From contig NZ_LT985361.1 of assembly GCF_900269665.1 (NCBI RefSeq), positions 4,985,381-5,049,380 of the forward strand: DNA of 64,000 nucleotides, written 5' to 3'. The notes under the pieces are model-generated. The model saw nothing but the letters and a program-made list of their open reading frames with translations. It made no database searches and had not been told where the DNA came from. Shown piece by piece: positions 42,001-51,000 of this stretch (positions are counted from its first letter, which is position 1; each line of letters starts with the position of its first letter). This DNA is from Nocardia suismassiliense. GTDB taxonomy: Bacteria; Actinomycetota; Actinomycetes; Mycobacteriales; Mycobacteriaceae. The translations under genes and the position numbers were made by a program.

Positions 42001-42441
42001 ATGATCGAAACCACGCTGCTGGAGGCGCTGGCCAGCGACGCCGAACGCGACCAGGTGCAACAGCTCGTCGTCGGCGCGGTCGTCGCGCACGACGGCAAAG
42101 TCTTGTTGTTGCAACGACCGGCAGACGATTTTATGGGCGGTATCTGGGAACTGCCCAGCGGAAAGGTCGATCCGGGTGAAGCCCTCGACCAAGCCCTCAT
42201 CCGGGAAGTGAAGGAGGAAACCGGACTCGACATCGCAGGCATCCGAAAGTACCTGGGCGAGTTCGACTATCAATCCGGCAGCGGCAAGAAAAGCAGGCAG
42301 TTCAACTTCACCGTCGATGTGGTCGATCCCGAGCCGGTCGAGCTGACCGAACACGACGCTTACACCTGGACCAGCTTGTCCGAAGATCCGCCCGTCACCG
42401 ACGCGGTGAAGGAAGTACTGAACAGGCATCGGACTGTCTGA
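42001..42441 (+). CDS. NUDIX hydrolase
   Basis: 146 residues; AAAGGA upstream, start six bases after the aminotransferase stop. The NUDIX box is complete: GKVDPGEALDQALIREVKEE followed by TGL (GX5EX7REUXEEXGU). The sequence around VVGAVVAHDGKVLLLQR and FMGGIWELPSGKV is MutT/NudG-like. It hydrolyses nucleoside diphosphates linked to another group; in this row it might remove or recycle a nucleotide-sugar, which is speculative. Confidence 0.92.
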   Translation: MIETTLLEALASDAERDQVQQLVVGAVVAHDGKVLLLQRPADDFMGGIWELPSGKVDPGEALDQALIREVKEETGLDIAGIRKYLGEFDYQSGSGKKSRQFNFTVDVVDPEPVELTEHDAYTWTSLSEDPPVTDAVKEVLNRHRTV

Positions 42442-42543
42442 TCGGAATGTGCGGCAAGCTGCCGACTCGCACTTTTTGGGAGCACCAACTCTGTTGACGC
42501 CCGTCCGCGGCCGGGTCGCCCGGCCCATCCCGCAGCAGGAACC

Positions 42544-43944
42544 TTAGCCCGCAGCATCCCGACTCCGGGGCATGGTGAGCGTTGCGGCCAGGGAGGCGGC
42601 GGCTAGGCAGACTGCGCTGGCGGCGAAACTTGCTGCGTAGCCTGCGGATAGGGCTATTGCGCTCAGCGCGGCTAGGCCTACTGCGCCGCTGGTCTGGCGG
42701 ACGGTGTTGAAGATGCCGGCGGCTAGTCCGCTGCGGGTGGGGGGAACGTTGTCGGTGGCGGCGATGGTGAGGGGGGTGAAGGCGGCGGCGGTGCCGTAGC
42801 CGAGGATGGTGCCGGATAGGAGGACTGTCCAGGGGTAAGAGGCGTGGAGTGCGATGCTGGCGGCGGTGCTGGCTAGGCCGGCGGCGCCGATTGTGCAGCA
42901 CAGGATGGTGGCGTTGCGTGGGCCGAGGCGGACGCTGAGCCAGCCTGCTGAGCGTGAGCCGGCGACCATTGCCGCGCCGACGGGTAGGTAGCCGACTCCG
43001 GCCAGCAGTGCTGAATAGCCTTGCACGTCTTGGAGATACAGGGACAGGAGTACCGGGCTGGCGAGGAAGCCTGCGCCCAGGAGGAACATTACGATGTTCG
43101 CGCTACGGACTGCGCGGAGCCGGAAGATGGCGGGTGGCAGGATCGGGTCTGCGGCCCAGTACGTTTGGTGGGCGGCGAAGAGGGAGAGCAGGGCGAATCC
43201 GGCCAGTAGCGGGCCGAGCACTGTGCGGTCGGTCCAGCCGGCGGCGGCCGTGCGCATGATGGCGAGCACCACTCCGGTGATGCCTGCGGTGACCAGTAGT
43301 GCGCCGATCACGTCCAATCGCGATCGGGCATCTCCCGAAAATTGCCGGGGCAGAACGAGAATCGCGCCGATCATCCCGACCACACCTAGTGGGGCGAGGA
43401 CGAAGAACACCCAGCGCCACCCTGCCATTTGAGTGAGCAGTCCACCGATCACCGGTCCACTCGCGGCGCCTGCGGCACCCACCGCGCTCCACAACGCCAG
43501 TGCACGAGCGCGGGCCGCCGGCTCCACGAATGTGGTGGTCAGCATGGACAAGGTCACCGGCATCAACAGTGCACCACCTACCCCTTGCACCGCTCGCGCC
43601 ACCAACAGGAACGCAGGCGACCCGGCGAGCCCGACGGCAACGCGCGCCACCGTGAAGATCCCCATCCCGACGAGCATGATTCGGCGGCGCCCGAACACAT
43701 CCGCACAGCGTCCACCGAACAGCAGGCATCCCGCGAACGCAAGGGTGTAGGCGTTGACGGCCCACGGCAGCGCGGCGGGCGAGAACCCGAGATCGGCACG
43801 CAGGTCGGGCAGGGTGACCGACACGATCGTGGCGTCCATGATGACGGAGAACGATCCAATGCAGGCCAACGCCAGAACCCACCGCTGCGGCTCCCATCGC
43901 CGGCGGGCCCCTGTCTGGAGTGCCGCCGTCGCGTTCGCGCTCAC
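42544..43944 (-). CDS. MFS transporter (DHA2-like, 14 helices)
   Basis: 466 residues from GTG at 43944, overlapping the stop of the AtzG-like gene by four bases; GGAGTGGG is the ribosome site. Helix 1 motif MDATIVSVTLPDLRADL, motif A ADVFGRRRIML and motif C AASGPVIGGLL are those of drug-type exporters. Last gene of the amidase operon. It could export the amidase product or bring in its substrate; the family usually exports. Confidence 0.88.
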   Translation of the reverse strand: MSANATAALQTGARRRWEPQRWVLALACIGSFSVIMDATIVSVTLPDLRADLGFSPAALPWAVNAYTLAFAGCLLFGGRCADVFGRRRIMLVGMGIFTVARVAVGLAGSPAFLLVARAVQGVGGALLMPVTLSMLTTTFVEPAARARALALWSAVGAAGAASGPVIGGLLTQMAGWRWVFFVLAPLGVVGMIGAILVLPRQFSGDARSRLDVIGALLVTAGITGVVLAIMRTAAAGWTDRTVLGPLLAGFALLSLFAAHQTYWAADPILPPAIFRLRAVRSANIVMFLLGAGFLASPVLLSLYLQDVQGYSALLAGVGYLPVGAAMVAGSRSAGWLSVRLGPRNATILCCTIGAAGLASTAASIALHASYPWTVLLSGTILGYGTAAAFTPLTIAATDNVPPTRSGLAAGIFNTVRQTSGAVGLAALSAIALSAGYAASFAASAVCLAAASLAATLTMPRSRDAAG

Positions 43945-44144
43945 CGGTCCCACTCCGCTATCCGCGCCTGCGCGTGAAACCGCAACGCGGGGTCCACGTA
44001 TCGCGCGGCAGGCACGGCATACAGCGCATCGATGGCAGCGCGGTACTCCGGGTAAGTCGCTGCGAGACCAGCCATCTCGGCCTCATTGGCGGGCAGTCCG
44101 GCCGCGCCCAGCAGCACCCGAACGGTGCCCAACGGCTCACTCAT
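43941..44144 (-). CDS. AtzG-like small protein (67 aa)
   Basis: Short helical protein overlapping both neighbours by four bases. It has the pattern of the small AtzG/DUF4089 partners of amidases (VRVLLGAAGLPANEAEMAGL, then PALRFHAQA at the C-terminus). AtzG forms a GatCAB-like complex with the AtzE amidase in s-triazine degradation; here it is expected to stabilise the amidase encoded just upstream. Confidence 0.75.
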   Translation of the reverse strand: MSEPLGTVRVLLGAAGLPANEAEMAGLAATYPEYRAAIDALYAVPAARYVDPALRFHAQARIAEWDR

Positions 44145-45565
44145 GCCGCCACCGTCCGATAGGTCGGCGGCAGTTGCCGGTGCCATGCGGTGCGCTGCTG
44201 GAAGACCTCCCCGACTCGCAGAATCATCGCCTCACCGAACGCGTGTCCGGCAATCTGCAACGACAACGGCAGGTGACCCGCACCGAACCCCATCGGCACC
44301 GCGAGCACCGGGTTGCCGAGCCCGTTCCAGTACGGGGTATGCACCTTCCCGAACAGCCGAGCGTCATCCTGAAAGCCCGCCGCATCGACCAATTCGTCGA
44401 ACAACGGCGCACCGACGGCCGCCGTCGGCCCGACCACCACATCGACCCGATCGAACAGCTCACCGATCGCCCCCTGTGCCACCCGCCGAACCCGTTGCGC
44501 CTGAACGTAATCGGCCCCCGACACCAGCGCCCCCTTGGCGAGCAATCCCCGAGAGGCCACGAAATAGTCGTGCCATCGCCGCGACAACATCGCGCGGTGA
44601 TACGCGAGCCCTTCACAGGTAGCACTCACCACCGTCGCCACAATGACCTCCGCCCAATAGGGCAGGACCACCTCCTCGACCTCAGCACCACACGCCACGA
44701 GAACGTCGACAGCGCGGTTGAATACGCTGGCCAACTCGGGATCGGCACCAGCCGGGAATTGATCACAACGCACCACCCCGACGCGCAATCCATTCAAATC
44801 GGCAGGCACAGCTACGAATTCACCGCCCGACAGATCCGGCACGCCCACAGAATCAGGATCACTCGGATGCGGACCAGCGATGACCGCCAGCAACGCGGCA
44901 CAGTCCGCCGCAGTCCGAGCCAACGGACCGACCCGATCCAAGCTGTAACCCAGTGGCACGCAACCAGATTTCGGCACCCGCCCGAAGCTCGGCATCAACC
45001 CGGTGACCCCGCAGAAGGCCGCGGGCATCCGAATACTGCCCGCCGTATCCGAGCCGAGCCCGCCGAGGAACAGCCCCGCCGCGACCCCACTGGCCGTACC
45101 GGAACTGGACCCGCCCGCCCAACGGCTCGGATCCCACGGATTACGCGGCAACGGAAACGGCTCCGTGGAATTCGGTACGCCACAACCGAACTCCATCGTC
45201 GTCGTCTTGCCGGTGATGATCGCCCCGGCCCGCCGCAGTCTGGCGACCACCGGCGCATCCCGGCCCGCCGCCCACGTACGATCGTGCACCACGCTCTGCG
45301 CGGTCGTGTCACCATCAGCCGCCGCAATGGTGTCCTTCACCGCGACGGGTACGCCGTGCAGCACGCCGCGATCGACACCACGGGCCAGCTCCTCGTCCGC
45401 ACGCCGGGCCTGCTGCCTCGCCTGCTCGTCGAACCGGGAAAGGTAGACACCCAGTTCGTCCCGATCGGCCCGCGCGATCGCGGACTCGACCAGCGCGACA
45501 CTGGTCGTCTCCCCCGCACGTAACGCGCGAGCAGCTGCGGTAATGGAATATGGCTCGTCCGACAA
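44141..45565 (-). CDS. Amidase signature family enzyme (AtzE/GatA-like)
   Basis: 474 residues from TTG at 45565, chosen because GGAGG is seven bases upstream; a TTG at 45592 is less likely. The Ser-cisSer-Lys triad is present: Lys in PVAVKDT, cis-Ser in WAGGSSSGTASG and nucleophile Ser in SDTAGSIRMPAAFCG. The AtzG-like partner directly follows, indicating an AtzE-type amide or biuret-like hydrolase rather than GatA. Controlled probably by the divergent MerR regulator. Confidence 0.9.
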   Translation of the reverse strand: MSDEPYSITAAARALRAGETTSVALVESAIARADRDELGVYLSRFDEQARQQARRADEELARGVDRGVLHGVPVAVKDTIAAADGDTTAQSVVHDRTWAAGRDAPVVARLRRAGAIITGKTTTMEFGCGVPNSTEPFPLPRNPWDPSRWAGGSSSGTASGVAAGLFLGGLGSDTAGSIRMPAAFCGVTGLMPSFGRVPKSGCVPLGYSLDRVGPLARTAADCAALLAVIAGPHPSDPDSVGVPDLSGGEFVAVPADLNGLRVGVVRCDQFPAGADPELASVFNRAVDVLVACGAEVEEVVLPYWAEVIVATVVSATCEGLAYHRAMLSRRWHDYFVASRGLLAKGALVSGADYVQAQRVRRVAQGAIGELFDRVDVVVGPTAAVGAPLFDELVDAAGFQDDARLFGKVHTPYWNGLGNPVLAVPMGFGAGHLPLSLQIAGHAFGEAMILRVGEVFQQRTAWHRQLPPTYRTVAA

Positions 45566-45613
45566 AGTCTCACCCTCCGAGTTGATCAGCAAACTTAGGC
45601 TTACCTTGCCTGT

Positions 45614-45627
45614 TCAACCCGGGTTGA
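45614..45627. promoter_or_regulatory. MerR operator between MerR gene and amidase operon
   Basis: TCAACCCGGGTTGA is a perfect 14-bp palindrome in the 76-base divergent gap, 14 bases before the MerR start. MerR proteins bind such elements between overlong-spaced promoter boxes and twist them open upon induction. Confidence 0.7.
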
Positions 45628-45641
45628 GGTCAACTAGAAGA

Positions 45642-46037
45642 ATGCCGCAGCTGACCCCCATCGCCACCGTCGTAGACCACTTCGACATCCCCCTGTCCAC
45701 CCTGCACTATTGGGAGCGCCGCGGCCTGATCACCGCACACCGCCGCGCCGGCCGACGCTGCTACGACCAGGACCAGCTCTACCGAATCGCCCTCATCAAG
45801 CAATGGCAGACCACCGGCCTGCTCAGCCTCGACGAGATCGCCACCCTGCTCGCCGCCCGCTCGACCACCGGCGATTGGCGCGCCACCGTGCACGCGCACA
45901 TGTCCGCCATCGACACCCGCATGCACGAACTCGAAACCGCACGACGGTACCTGCATTGGCTGCTCACCTGCCCGCACGACGGCGAACTGGAGCGCTGCCC
46001 GAACTACCGATCGTCGGTGGCCCTCCCGCAGGACTGA
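45642..46037 (+). CDS. MerR-family transcriptional regulator
   Basis: 131 residues from ATG at 45642. The N-terminal winged helix is typical (LSTLHYWERRGLITAHRRAG, CYDQDQLYRIALIKQW), followed by a dimerisation helix (LLSLDEIATLL; THMSAIDTRMHELE-like region) and a short end with CPHDGELERCPNY, giving two cysteines that could sense metal or redox state. Divergent from the amidase operon and separated by the palindrome at 45614-45627. Confidence 0.9.
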   Translation: MPQLTPIATVVDHFDIPLSTLHYWERRGLITAHRRAGRRCYDQDQLYRIALIKQWQTTGLLSLDEIATLLAARSTTGDWRATVHAHMSAIDTRMHELETARRYLHWLLTCPHDGELERCPNYRSSVALPQD

Positions 46038-46189
46038 CCGCCGCCGCGAAAGCTGCTGGAGCGGCGGCATTGTGGTAGTTATCAGGATTCGTGGCGTGGC
46101 GCGACAGCGATCAGCGGAGAATTCCGCTGGTGGCCGACCGGCTACCGCGCCGATGACGTCACCACCGGATGCGAATAGATGGGCAGGTC

Positions 46190-46750
46190 ATGGAGATCAG
46201 TGAGTTCTTGGCACGCAAGCTGGCGCGCCGATTCGAGACGTTCGACTTCGACGGGGACGGCCGAATCGAGCGCAGCGACTTCGAGAACTCGGCGCGTGCG
46301 CTGGCCACGGAGTTCGGCCACGAGCCGGATTCGCCTGCCGCACAAGAGTTGCTGCGGCTGAGCCTGCAACTGTGGGGCCGCCTGGCCTCGGCGGGCGATG
46401 TGAACATCGACGGCTCGGTCGATCTCGCCGAGTACAAAGAGGCTTTCGCCGAAGGCCTGCTGGTGACCGAGGAATCATTCGAGCAGGGCTACCGCCCGTT
46501 CCTCGAGGCGATCATGGCGATCGCCGACGTGGACGGGGACGGCAAACTGAACGCCGAGGAGTACGCCCGCTGGACCGGCGCCCTCATGCACCTGCCTGCC
46601 GACGATGCCCGCGAATGCCACCGCAGGCTCGACACCGACGGCGACGGCTTCGTCACCACCGACGATCTGCTCCAGGCGATCCACGACTACTACTTCGACG
46701 AGAACCCGGAAGGCGTCGGCAGCTGGCTGCTCGGCAAACTCCCCGGCTGA
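46190..46750 (+). CDS. Calerythrin-like EF-hand calcium-binding protein
   Basis: 186 residues from ATG at 46190 (an in-frame ATG at 46169 is possible). Four EF-hand loops are seen: DFDGDGRIERSD (about 18-29), a degenerate DVNIDGSVDLAE-type loop (~70), DVDGDGKLNAEE (~112) and DTDGDGFVTTDD (~146). The order and length match calerythrin of Saccharopolyspora and related actinobacterial proteins, which buffer or sense cytoplasmic Ca2+. No signal peptide. Confidence 0.92.
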   Translation: MEISEFLARKLARRFETFDFDGDGRIERSDFENSARALATEFGHEPDSPAAQELLRLSLQLWGRLASAGDVNIDGSVDLAEYKEAFAEGLLVTEESFEQGYRPFLEAIMAIADVDGDGKLNAEEYARWTGALMHLPADDARECHRRLDTDGDGFVTTDDLLQAIHDYYFDENPEGVGSWLLGKLPG

Positions 46751-47261
46751 CAACATATTTCAGAACGTCACCACACGGGCGATAGTCACAATTTCCGCAT
46801 GACAAGAGATTGTGACGCCCGCGGCGGACCGGGTGGGAAATTCGGGATCGTCAGATACCTTCTGCGCGAGCGAGTCCGTCTTGCAGAGAGCGTATTACGG
46901 TTGCCGGCTCGAGCCGCCGATCAGGGTTCGAGCTCTGCATCACCCCTGAGCTCACCGGAGTCGCCGAGGCGACGGCTGAGCAGTATCGACGCGCGGTACG
47001 GCTGCCCGGCGGACGAGTCCGTCCGCCATGACCGTGATACAGCATGATCATCGCGTGATCGCACCGTGATCGGTGGTGATCTGCCAGTTAACGCAATCTG
47101 AACTCGATTTCAGAATGCGACTCAGGGGTCGTCTATTGCGCTTACACGTTCTACCTTGGACCTAGATCTACTACCAGTGATACCGACCGGACCGGCCGCG
47201 ATGCCGAAAACTGAATTATCGCTGCGAATTTCGTTCGGGAGAGCTTTTATAGGAGTTCGAC
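46751..47261. other. 511-base gap without a supported gene
   Basis: Frames at 46799-47047 (+) and 46851-47051 (-) have no ribosome site and an unlikely composition. The second half (roughly 47040-47260) is clearly AT-richer and includes GATCATCGCGTGATC-type repeats of TGATC, CTAGATCTA-like words and the promoter of the next gene. No known RNA element is recognised. Confidence 0.4.
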
Positions 47262-47573
47262 ATGGCGCTCTACTGCACCGAGTGGTCTATCACCAGTGAT
47301 ATCAGTCCGGAATGTGCGTCTCGCGTCGCCGAGCATGGACGGACGCCGTGGCGGCTCAGCTGGCTGCCCGATCGGGCGCTCACCCGCGAACAGGCCAGGG
47401 CCGGAATGGAACTCGACGAACTGCTGAGCGACCCGGAAAACGTGCACGACTACGCCGCCATGGCGCGAGCAGACCAGTGCGCGGGCACAATCGGCATGTT
47501 GCGCGCTCACGTGGTGATTCTGCTGGCGCGACGCATGGCGGCTCGGCTTCCGGTGGCGGTCAGCGCGCACTGA
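47262..47573 (+). CDS. Small protein of unknown function (103 aa)
   Basis: ATAGGAG seven bases before ATG is a good ribosome site. Soluble, mixed alpha/beta look, three cysteines (YCTEW, PECASR, DQCAGT), and a central EQARAGMELDELL helix. No family recognised. The AT-rich leader of ~200 bases suggests separate regulation. The stop codon lies inside a terminator hairpin shared with the convergent CoA-transferase gene. Confidence 0.65.
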   Translation: MALYCTEWSITSDISPECASRVAEHGRTPWRLSWLPDRALTREQARAGMELDELLSDPENVHDYAAMARADQCAGTIGMLRAHVVILLARRMAARLPVAVSAH

Positions 47574-47590
47574 TCGCTGCGGCGATCAGT
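47569..47590. terminator. Compact bidirectional hairpin covering two stop codons
   Basis: ACTGATCGC (47569-47577) and GCGATCAGT (47582-47590) pair perfectly with a TGCG loop. Both convergent genes end inside it (stops at 47571-47573 and 47586-47588). Confidence 0.7.
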
Positions 47591-48743
47591 TCTCGTCCAG
47601 CCAGGCGAGGACCCGATCGGTGCCCGAGCCGAGCTCGGGAGGCGGGGCGGTATAACGAACCGGATTGCGCGACAACGTGATCGGATTGGCGACCAAGGGC
47701 GGCATGTCGGTGCCGTCCGAGGGGATGCGCGGCTCGAGCCCGAGCCGATCGGCGAGCGCGAACGCCCCCGCCATATCGTTCACCGGCCCGCACGGAACGC
47801 CGAGCGGGGTGAGCAGCGCTTCCCAGTCCGCGGCGGGCCTCGTCGCCAAGATCTCGCCGAGCGCCGCCGCCAGGACCTCGACATGTTCGACACGTGTCGT
47901 GTTGTCGGTGAAGCGCGGGTCGTCGGCCAGGTGGTCGGCGCCGATCGCCCGGCACAACGTGCCGAATTGCCCGTCGCTGCCCACCGCCACCGCGAGCGGT
48001 CGGTCGGCGGTCGGAAACACCTCGTACGGCGCGATGGACGGATGCCGGTTGCCCATGGTGGTCGGCACCACGCCGGCCAGCGCATACGCCGTGCTCTGGT
48101 TCACCATGCCCGCCAGCAGGCTGGACAGCAGATTCACCTCGACCAGCTGTCCCTCCCCGGTCGCGTCCCGATGCCGCAGTGCCGCAAGCACTCCCACCGT
48201 CGCATGCAGGCCCGCGAGCACATCGACCACCGCCACACCGGTCTTCGTCGGTTCCCCTTCGCCCGGCCCCGTGATGCTCATCAGCCCGCCCGCGGCCTGC
48301 ACCAGCAGGTCGTAACCGGGCAGTTCCGCACCCTTGCCCCCGCCGAACGCGGACAAGGAACAGTAGATGGCCCGCGGATTCAACTCCTGCACGTCCGCGT
48401 ACGACAGACCGAACTTCGCCATGGTCCCCGGACGGAAGTTCTCGACCACGATGTCGGCCCGCCGCACCAGCTCCCGCGCGTAACGCTGCCCCTCTTCGCT
48501 GCGCAGATCGAGCGTGACCGACGTCTTGTTCCGGTTCACCGACTGAAAATAAGTCGCCTGCCCATTCACGAACGGCGGCCCCCACCCCCGCGTGTCGTCG
48601 CCCACGCCCGGCCGCTCCACCTTGATGACCTCGGCGCCCAGATCGGCCAACAGCATGGTCAGGTAGGGCGCGGCGAGAATCCTGCCGAAGTCCGCGACCA
48701 CAATGCCCGACAGCGCCCCCGGCGTCCGCTTCTCATCCGTCAT
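47586..48743 (-). CDS. CaiB/BaiF-type (family III) CoA transferase
   Basis: 385 residues from ATG at 48743 with GGAG upstream. Typical family III: VVADFGRILAAPYLTMLLAD, LGAEVIKVERP, VNRNKTSVTLDL, then ADIVVENFRPG and the active-site Asp in YDLLVQAAGG. These enzymes move CoA between carboxylic acids (carnitine, bile acids, formyl/oxalyl, succinyl groups). No acyl-CoA dehydrogenase or hydratase is near, so the substrate is open. Confidence 0.9.
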   Translation of the reverse strand: MTDEKRTPGALSGIVVADFGRILAAPYLTMLLADLGAEVIKVERPGVGDDTRGWGPPFVNGQATYFQSVNRNKTSVTLDLRSEEGQRYARELVRRADIVVENFRPGTMAKFGLSYADVQELNPRAIYCSLSAFGGGKGAELPGYDLLVQAAGGLMSITGPGEGEPTKTGVAVVDVLAGLHATVGVLAALRHRDATGEGQLVEVNLLSSLLAGMVNQSTAYALAGVVPTTMGNRHPSIAPYEVFPTADRPLAVAVGSDGQFGTLCRAIGADHLADDPRFTDNTTRVEHVEVLAAALGEILATRPAADWEALLTPLGVPCGPVNDMAGAFALADRLGLEPRIPSDGTDMPPLVANPITLSRNPVRYTAPPPELGSGTDRVLAWLDEN

Positions 48744-48930
48744 ACCCGTCACTCCATCACGGGGCACCTCGGTGACCGAAGCTAGGACCGCATGACGCGG
48801 CCGGAGACGCCGATTCCGTCCAGCTGGAACATTGATCGGCGATACATTTGAAATGGTCCCAGCCGAGTGCTGTGCGGGCTCGGCGTGTTCGGAAAAGGAT
48901 CTCCCGGAGCACGGACGGAAGGGCGCTGTC

Positions 48931-51000
48931 ATGCACCACGTCAAGGCACTGCGGACCGGGCGCCGGAGCGGGTCGCTGCTCGAATTCGCGGCAGTGTGGG
49001 TGGTCCTCCTGCTGCTGCTCGCCACCGGGTGCGCGTCCACCCCGAGCGACACGGCGTTCCGGTTCGAGGTGCGCGAAGGCCTGAACCAGAACTACTTCCT
49101 GCGCGAGGACAAGACCGCGGCGCATCTGCTGCTGCGTTCGGGCCGCAATCCACGCATCGTGGCGGCGTTTCCGGCCGGGAACAGCGGCACCGGGGTCTGG
49201 TTCGGGCCCATCGCGGCCGCGGCGGACTGGGTACTGGACTCACCTTTGAAGGCGAAGTCGTCCAATGATTCTCAGGGCCGCCCTCGACACGGGATCGAGT
49301 TCGACACCTCCATCAGCGCGCCGACGTTGATACCGAAGCAGGCCGTTCTGTCCAATGTTCGTGTCCTGCGCGACTACGACCAGTACGCGATGGTGCCCAC
49401 CGAGCTCGTGGTCGCGCCGACCATTGCCGACAACACGGTCACCTGGGCACGAGACCGTCTCGACGGCGCGCCTGGTTACCAGCTCGGCCTCGAGGTCCTC
49501 GACGGTTCGGTGGCCCCGAACGGGACGATCACCGCCGGGCCCGACGGCCGGATCGCCCTGCGCGTCACTGCCACGACCGGCGATACCCCGTTGACGCCGC
49601 TGTCCGGATCCGAACTGCTCAACGGCCGTGAGCGCCCACTCGACGGCGCGAAGAACACCCTCACCTTCCTCAGCTACCGCGAGAAGTTCCTCGCCGGATC
49701 GTGGCGTTTCAACACCTATTTCGGCCGCGACACCTTGATCTCGATGATGCTGCTGAAACCGGTGCTGGCGCACGAGGCGATCGAAGCGGGCATTCGTTCC
49801 GTACTGACTCGGCTCAGCCCCGAGGGCCAGGTCGCGCATGAGGAGTCGCTGTCGGAGTACGCGGTGCTCACGAACAAGCGCAAGAGCGGAACCCTCAGTG
49901 GTGCGCCGATATTCGACTACAACATGGTCGACGAGAACTATCTGCTCGCGCCGGTCGCCGCCGCCCATCTGCTCGACGATCCGGCCGGCGCCGAACGGGC
50001 GTCCGCCTATCTGCGTGCGCCACTGGACAACTCGGCCGTATTGCTCGGTCAAGCGTTGGTGCGCAACCTGCGGCTCGTCACGTCGACCACCGCGGCCTTC
50101 GCCGACGAGCCTCGATACGGCAACCTGATCGCCCTGCAGCCCGGTCGCGACTCGGGCGAATGGCGGGACAGCGGAATCGGTCTCGGCGGCGGCCGCTACC
50201 CCTATGACGTCAACGCCATCCTCGCGCCCGCGGCGCTCGAAGCAACCGCGCGGCTGCTCGACCACGGGGTGCTCGATCCCTTCTTGACCGCCGACGATCG
50301 GCTGGAACTGTCCTTCGCCGCTGCGGCCGCGAAAACCTGGCGGGCCGAGGCACCGCGACTGTTCACCGTGACCCGCGACGCCGAACAGGCCAGGGCCGCC
50401 GTCGCTTCCTACGCCGGAAAGATCGGCGTCACCGCACAAGAAGCGCTGGCCTCGCTCGACAACAACCCGATCACTTTCCCCGCCATCGCCTTGGACGCCA
50501 ACGGCGCACCGATTCCGATCACGCACTCCGACGACACGTTCGACCTGCTGTTCGGCGCACCGCCGCCTGATGTCCTCGACAAGCAGGTGCGCGCCATGTT
50601 CCGCCCGTTCCCGCTCGGGTTGATCACCGAAGCCGGGTTGGTCGTGGCGAATCCGGTCTTCGCCGACCCCGCCTTGCAATCACAGTTCACCAACCACGAC
50701 TACCACGGCACCGTGGTCTGGTCCTGGGTGCAGGCCGCACTCGCCAGCGGTCTCAATCGCCAACTCGACCGCACCGACCTACCCCAACCGGTCAGAGACC
50801 GCCTCGTGAACGCCCAGCGCACCCTGTGGGACGCAATCAAGGCCGCCGAGTCGATGGCCAACTCCGAACTGTGGAGCTGGCGCTTCGACAACGGCCGCTA
50901 TCGCGTCGCGCCCTTCGGTGCCAGTGAAGCCGATGTCACCGAATCCAATGCGGCACAGCTCTGGAGCAGCGTCTACCTGGCCATCACTCCCCCGTCGTAA
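48931..51000 (+). CDS. Lipoprotein with (alpha/alpha)6-glycosidase-like domain
   Basis: 689 residues from ATG at 48931 with GGAAGGG upstream. A lipoprotein signal ends with lipobox LATGC-AS (Cys at about 33). Residues ~70-260 are beta-rich and ~290-680 helical, with FNTYFGRDTLISMMLLKP, NMVDENYLLAP and HGTVVWSWVQAAL, which recall amylo-1,6-glucosidase/GH15-like toroids. Likely acts on oligosaccharides at the outer face of the membrane. No recognised catalytic acid pair can be claimed. Its last 17 bases overlap the convergent P450 gene. Confidence 0.6.
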   Translation: MHHVKALRTGRRSGSLLEFAAVWVVLLLLLATGCASTPSDTAFRFEVREGLNQNYFLREDKTAAHLLLRSGRNPRIVAAFPAGNSGTGVWFGPIAAAADWVLDSPLKAKSSNDSQGRPRHGIEFDTSISAPTLIPKQAVLSNVRVLRDYDQYAMVPTELVVAPTIADNTVTWARDRLDGAPGYQLGLEVLDGSVAPNGTITAGPDGRIALRVTATTGDTPLTPLSGSELLNGRERPLDGAKNTLTFLSYREKFLAGSWRFNTYFGRDTLISMMLLKPVLAHEAIEAGIRSVLTRLSPEGQVAHEESLSEYAVLTNKRKSGTLSGAPIFDYNMVDENYLLAPVAAAHLLDDPAGAERASAYLRAPLDNSAVLLGQALVRNLRLVTSTTAAFADEPRYGNLIALQPGRDSGEWRDSGIGLGGGRYPYDVNAILAPAALEATARLLDHGVLDPFLTADDRLELSFAAAAAKTWRAEAPRLFTVTRDAEQARAAVASYAGKIGVTAQEALASLDNNPITFPAIALDANGAPIPITHSDDTFDLLFGAPPPDVLDKQVRAMFRPFPLGLITEAGLVVANPVFADPALQSQFTNHDYHGTVVWSWVQAALASGLNRQLDRTDLPQPVRDRLVNAQRTLWDAIKAAESMANSELWSWRFDNGRYRVAPFGASEADVTESNAAQLWSSVYLAITPPS

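Noticed and set aside
46799..47047. 82-codon frame in the gap after the EF-hand gene
   Set aside because: No ribosome site, low-complexity Arg/Ser composition, no recognisable fold.
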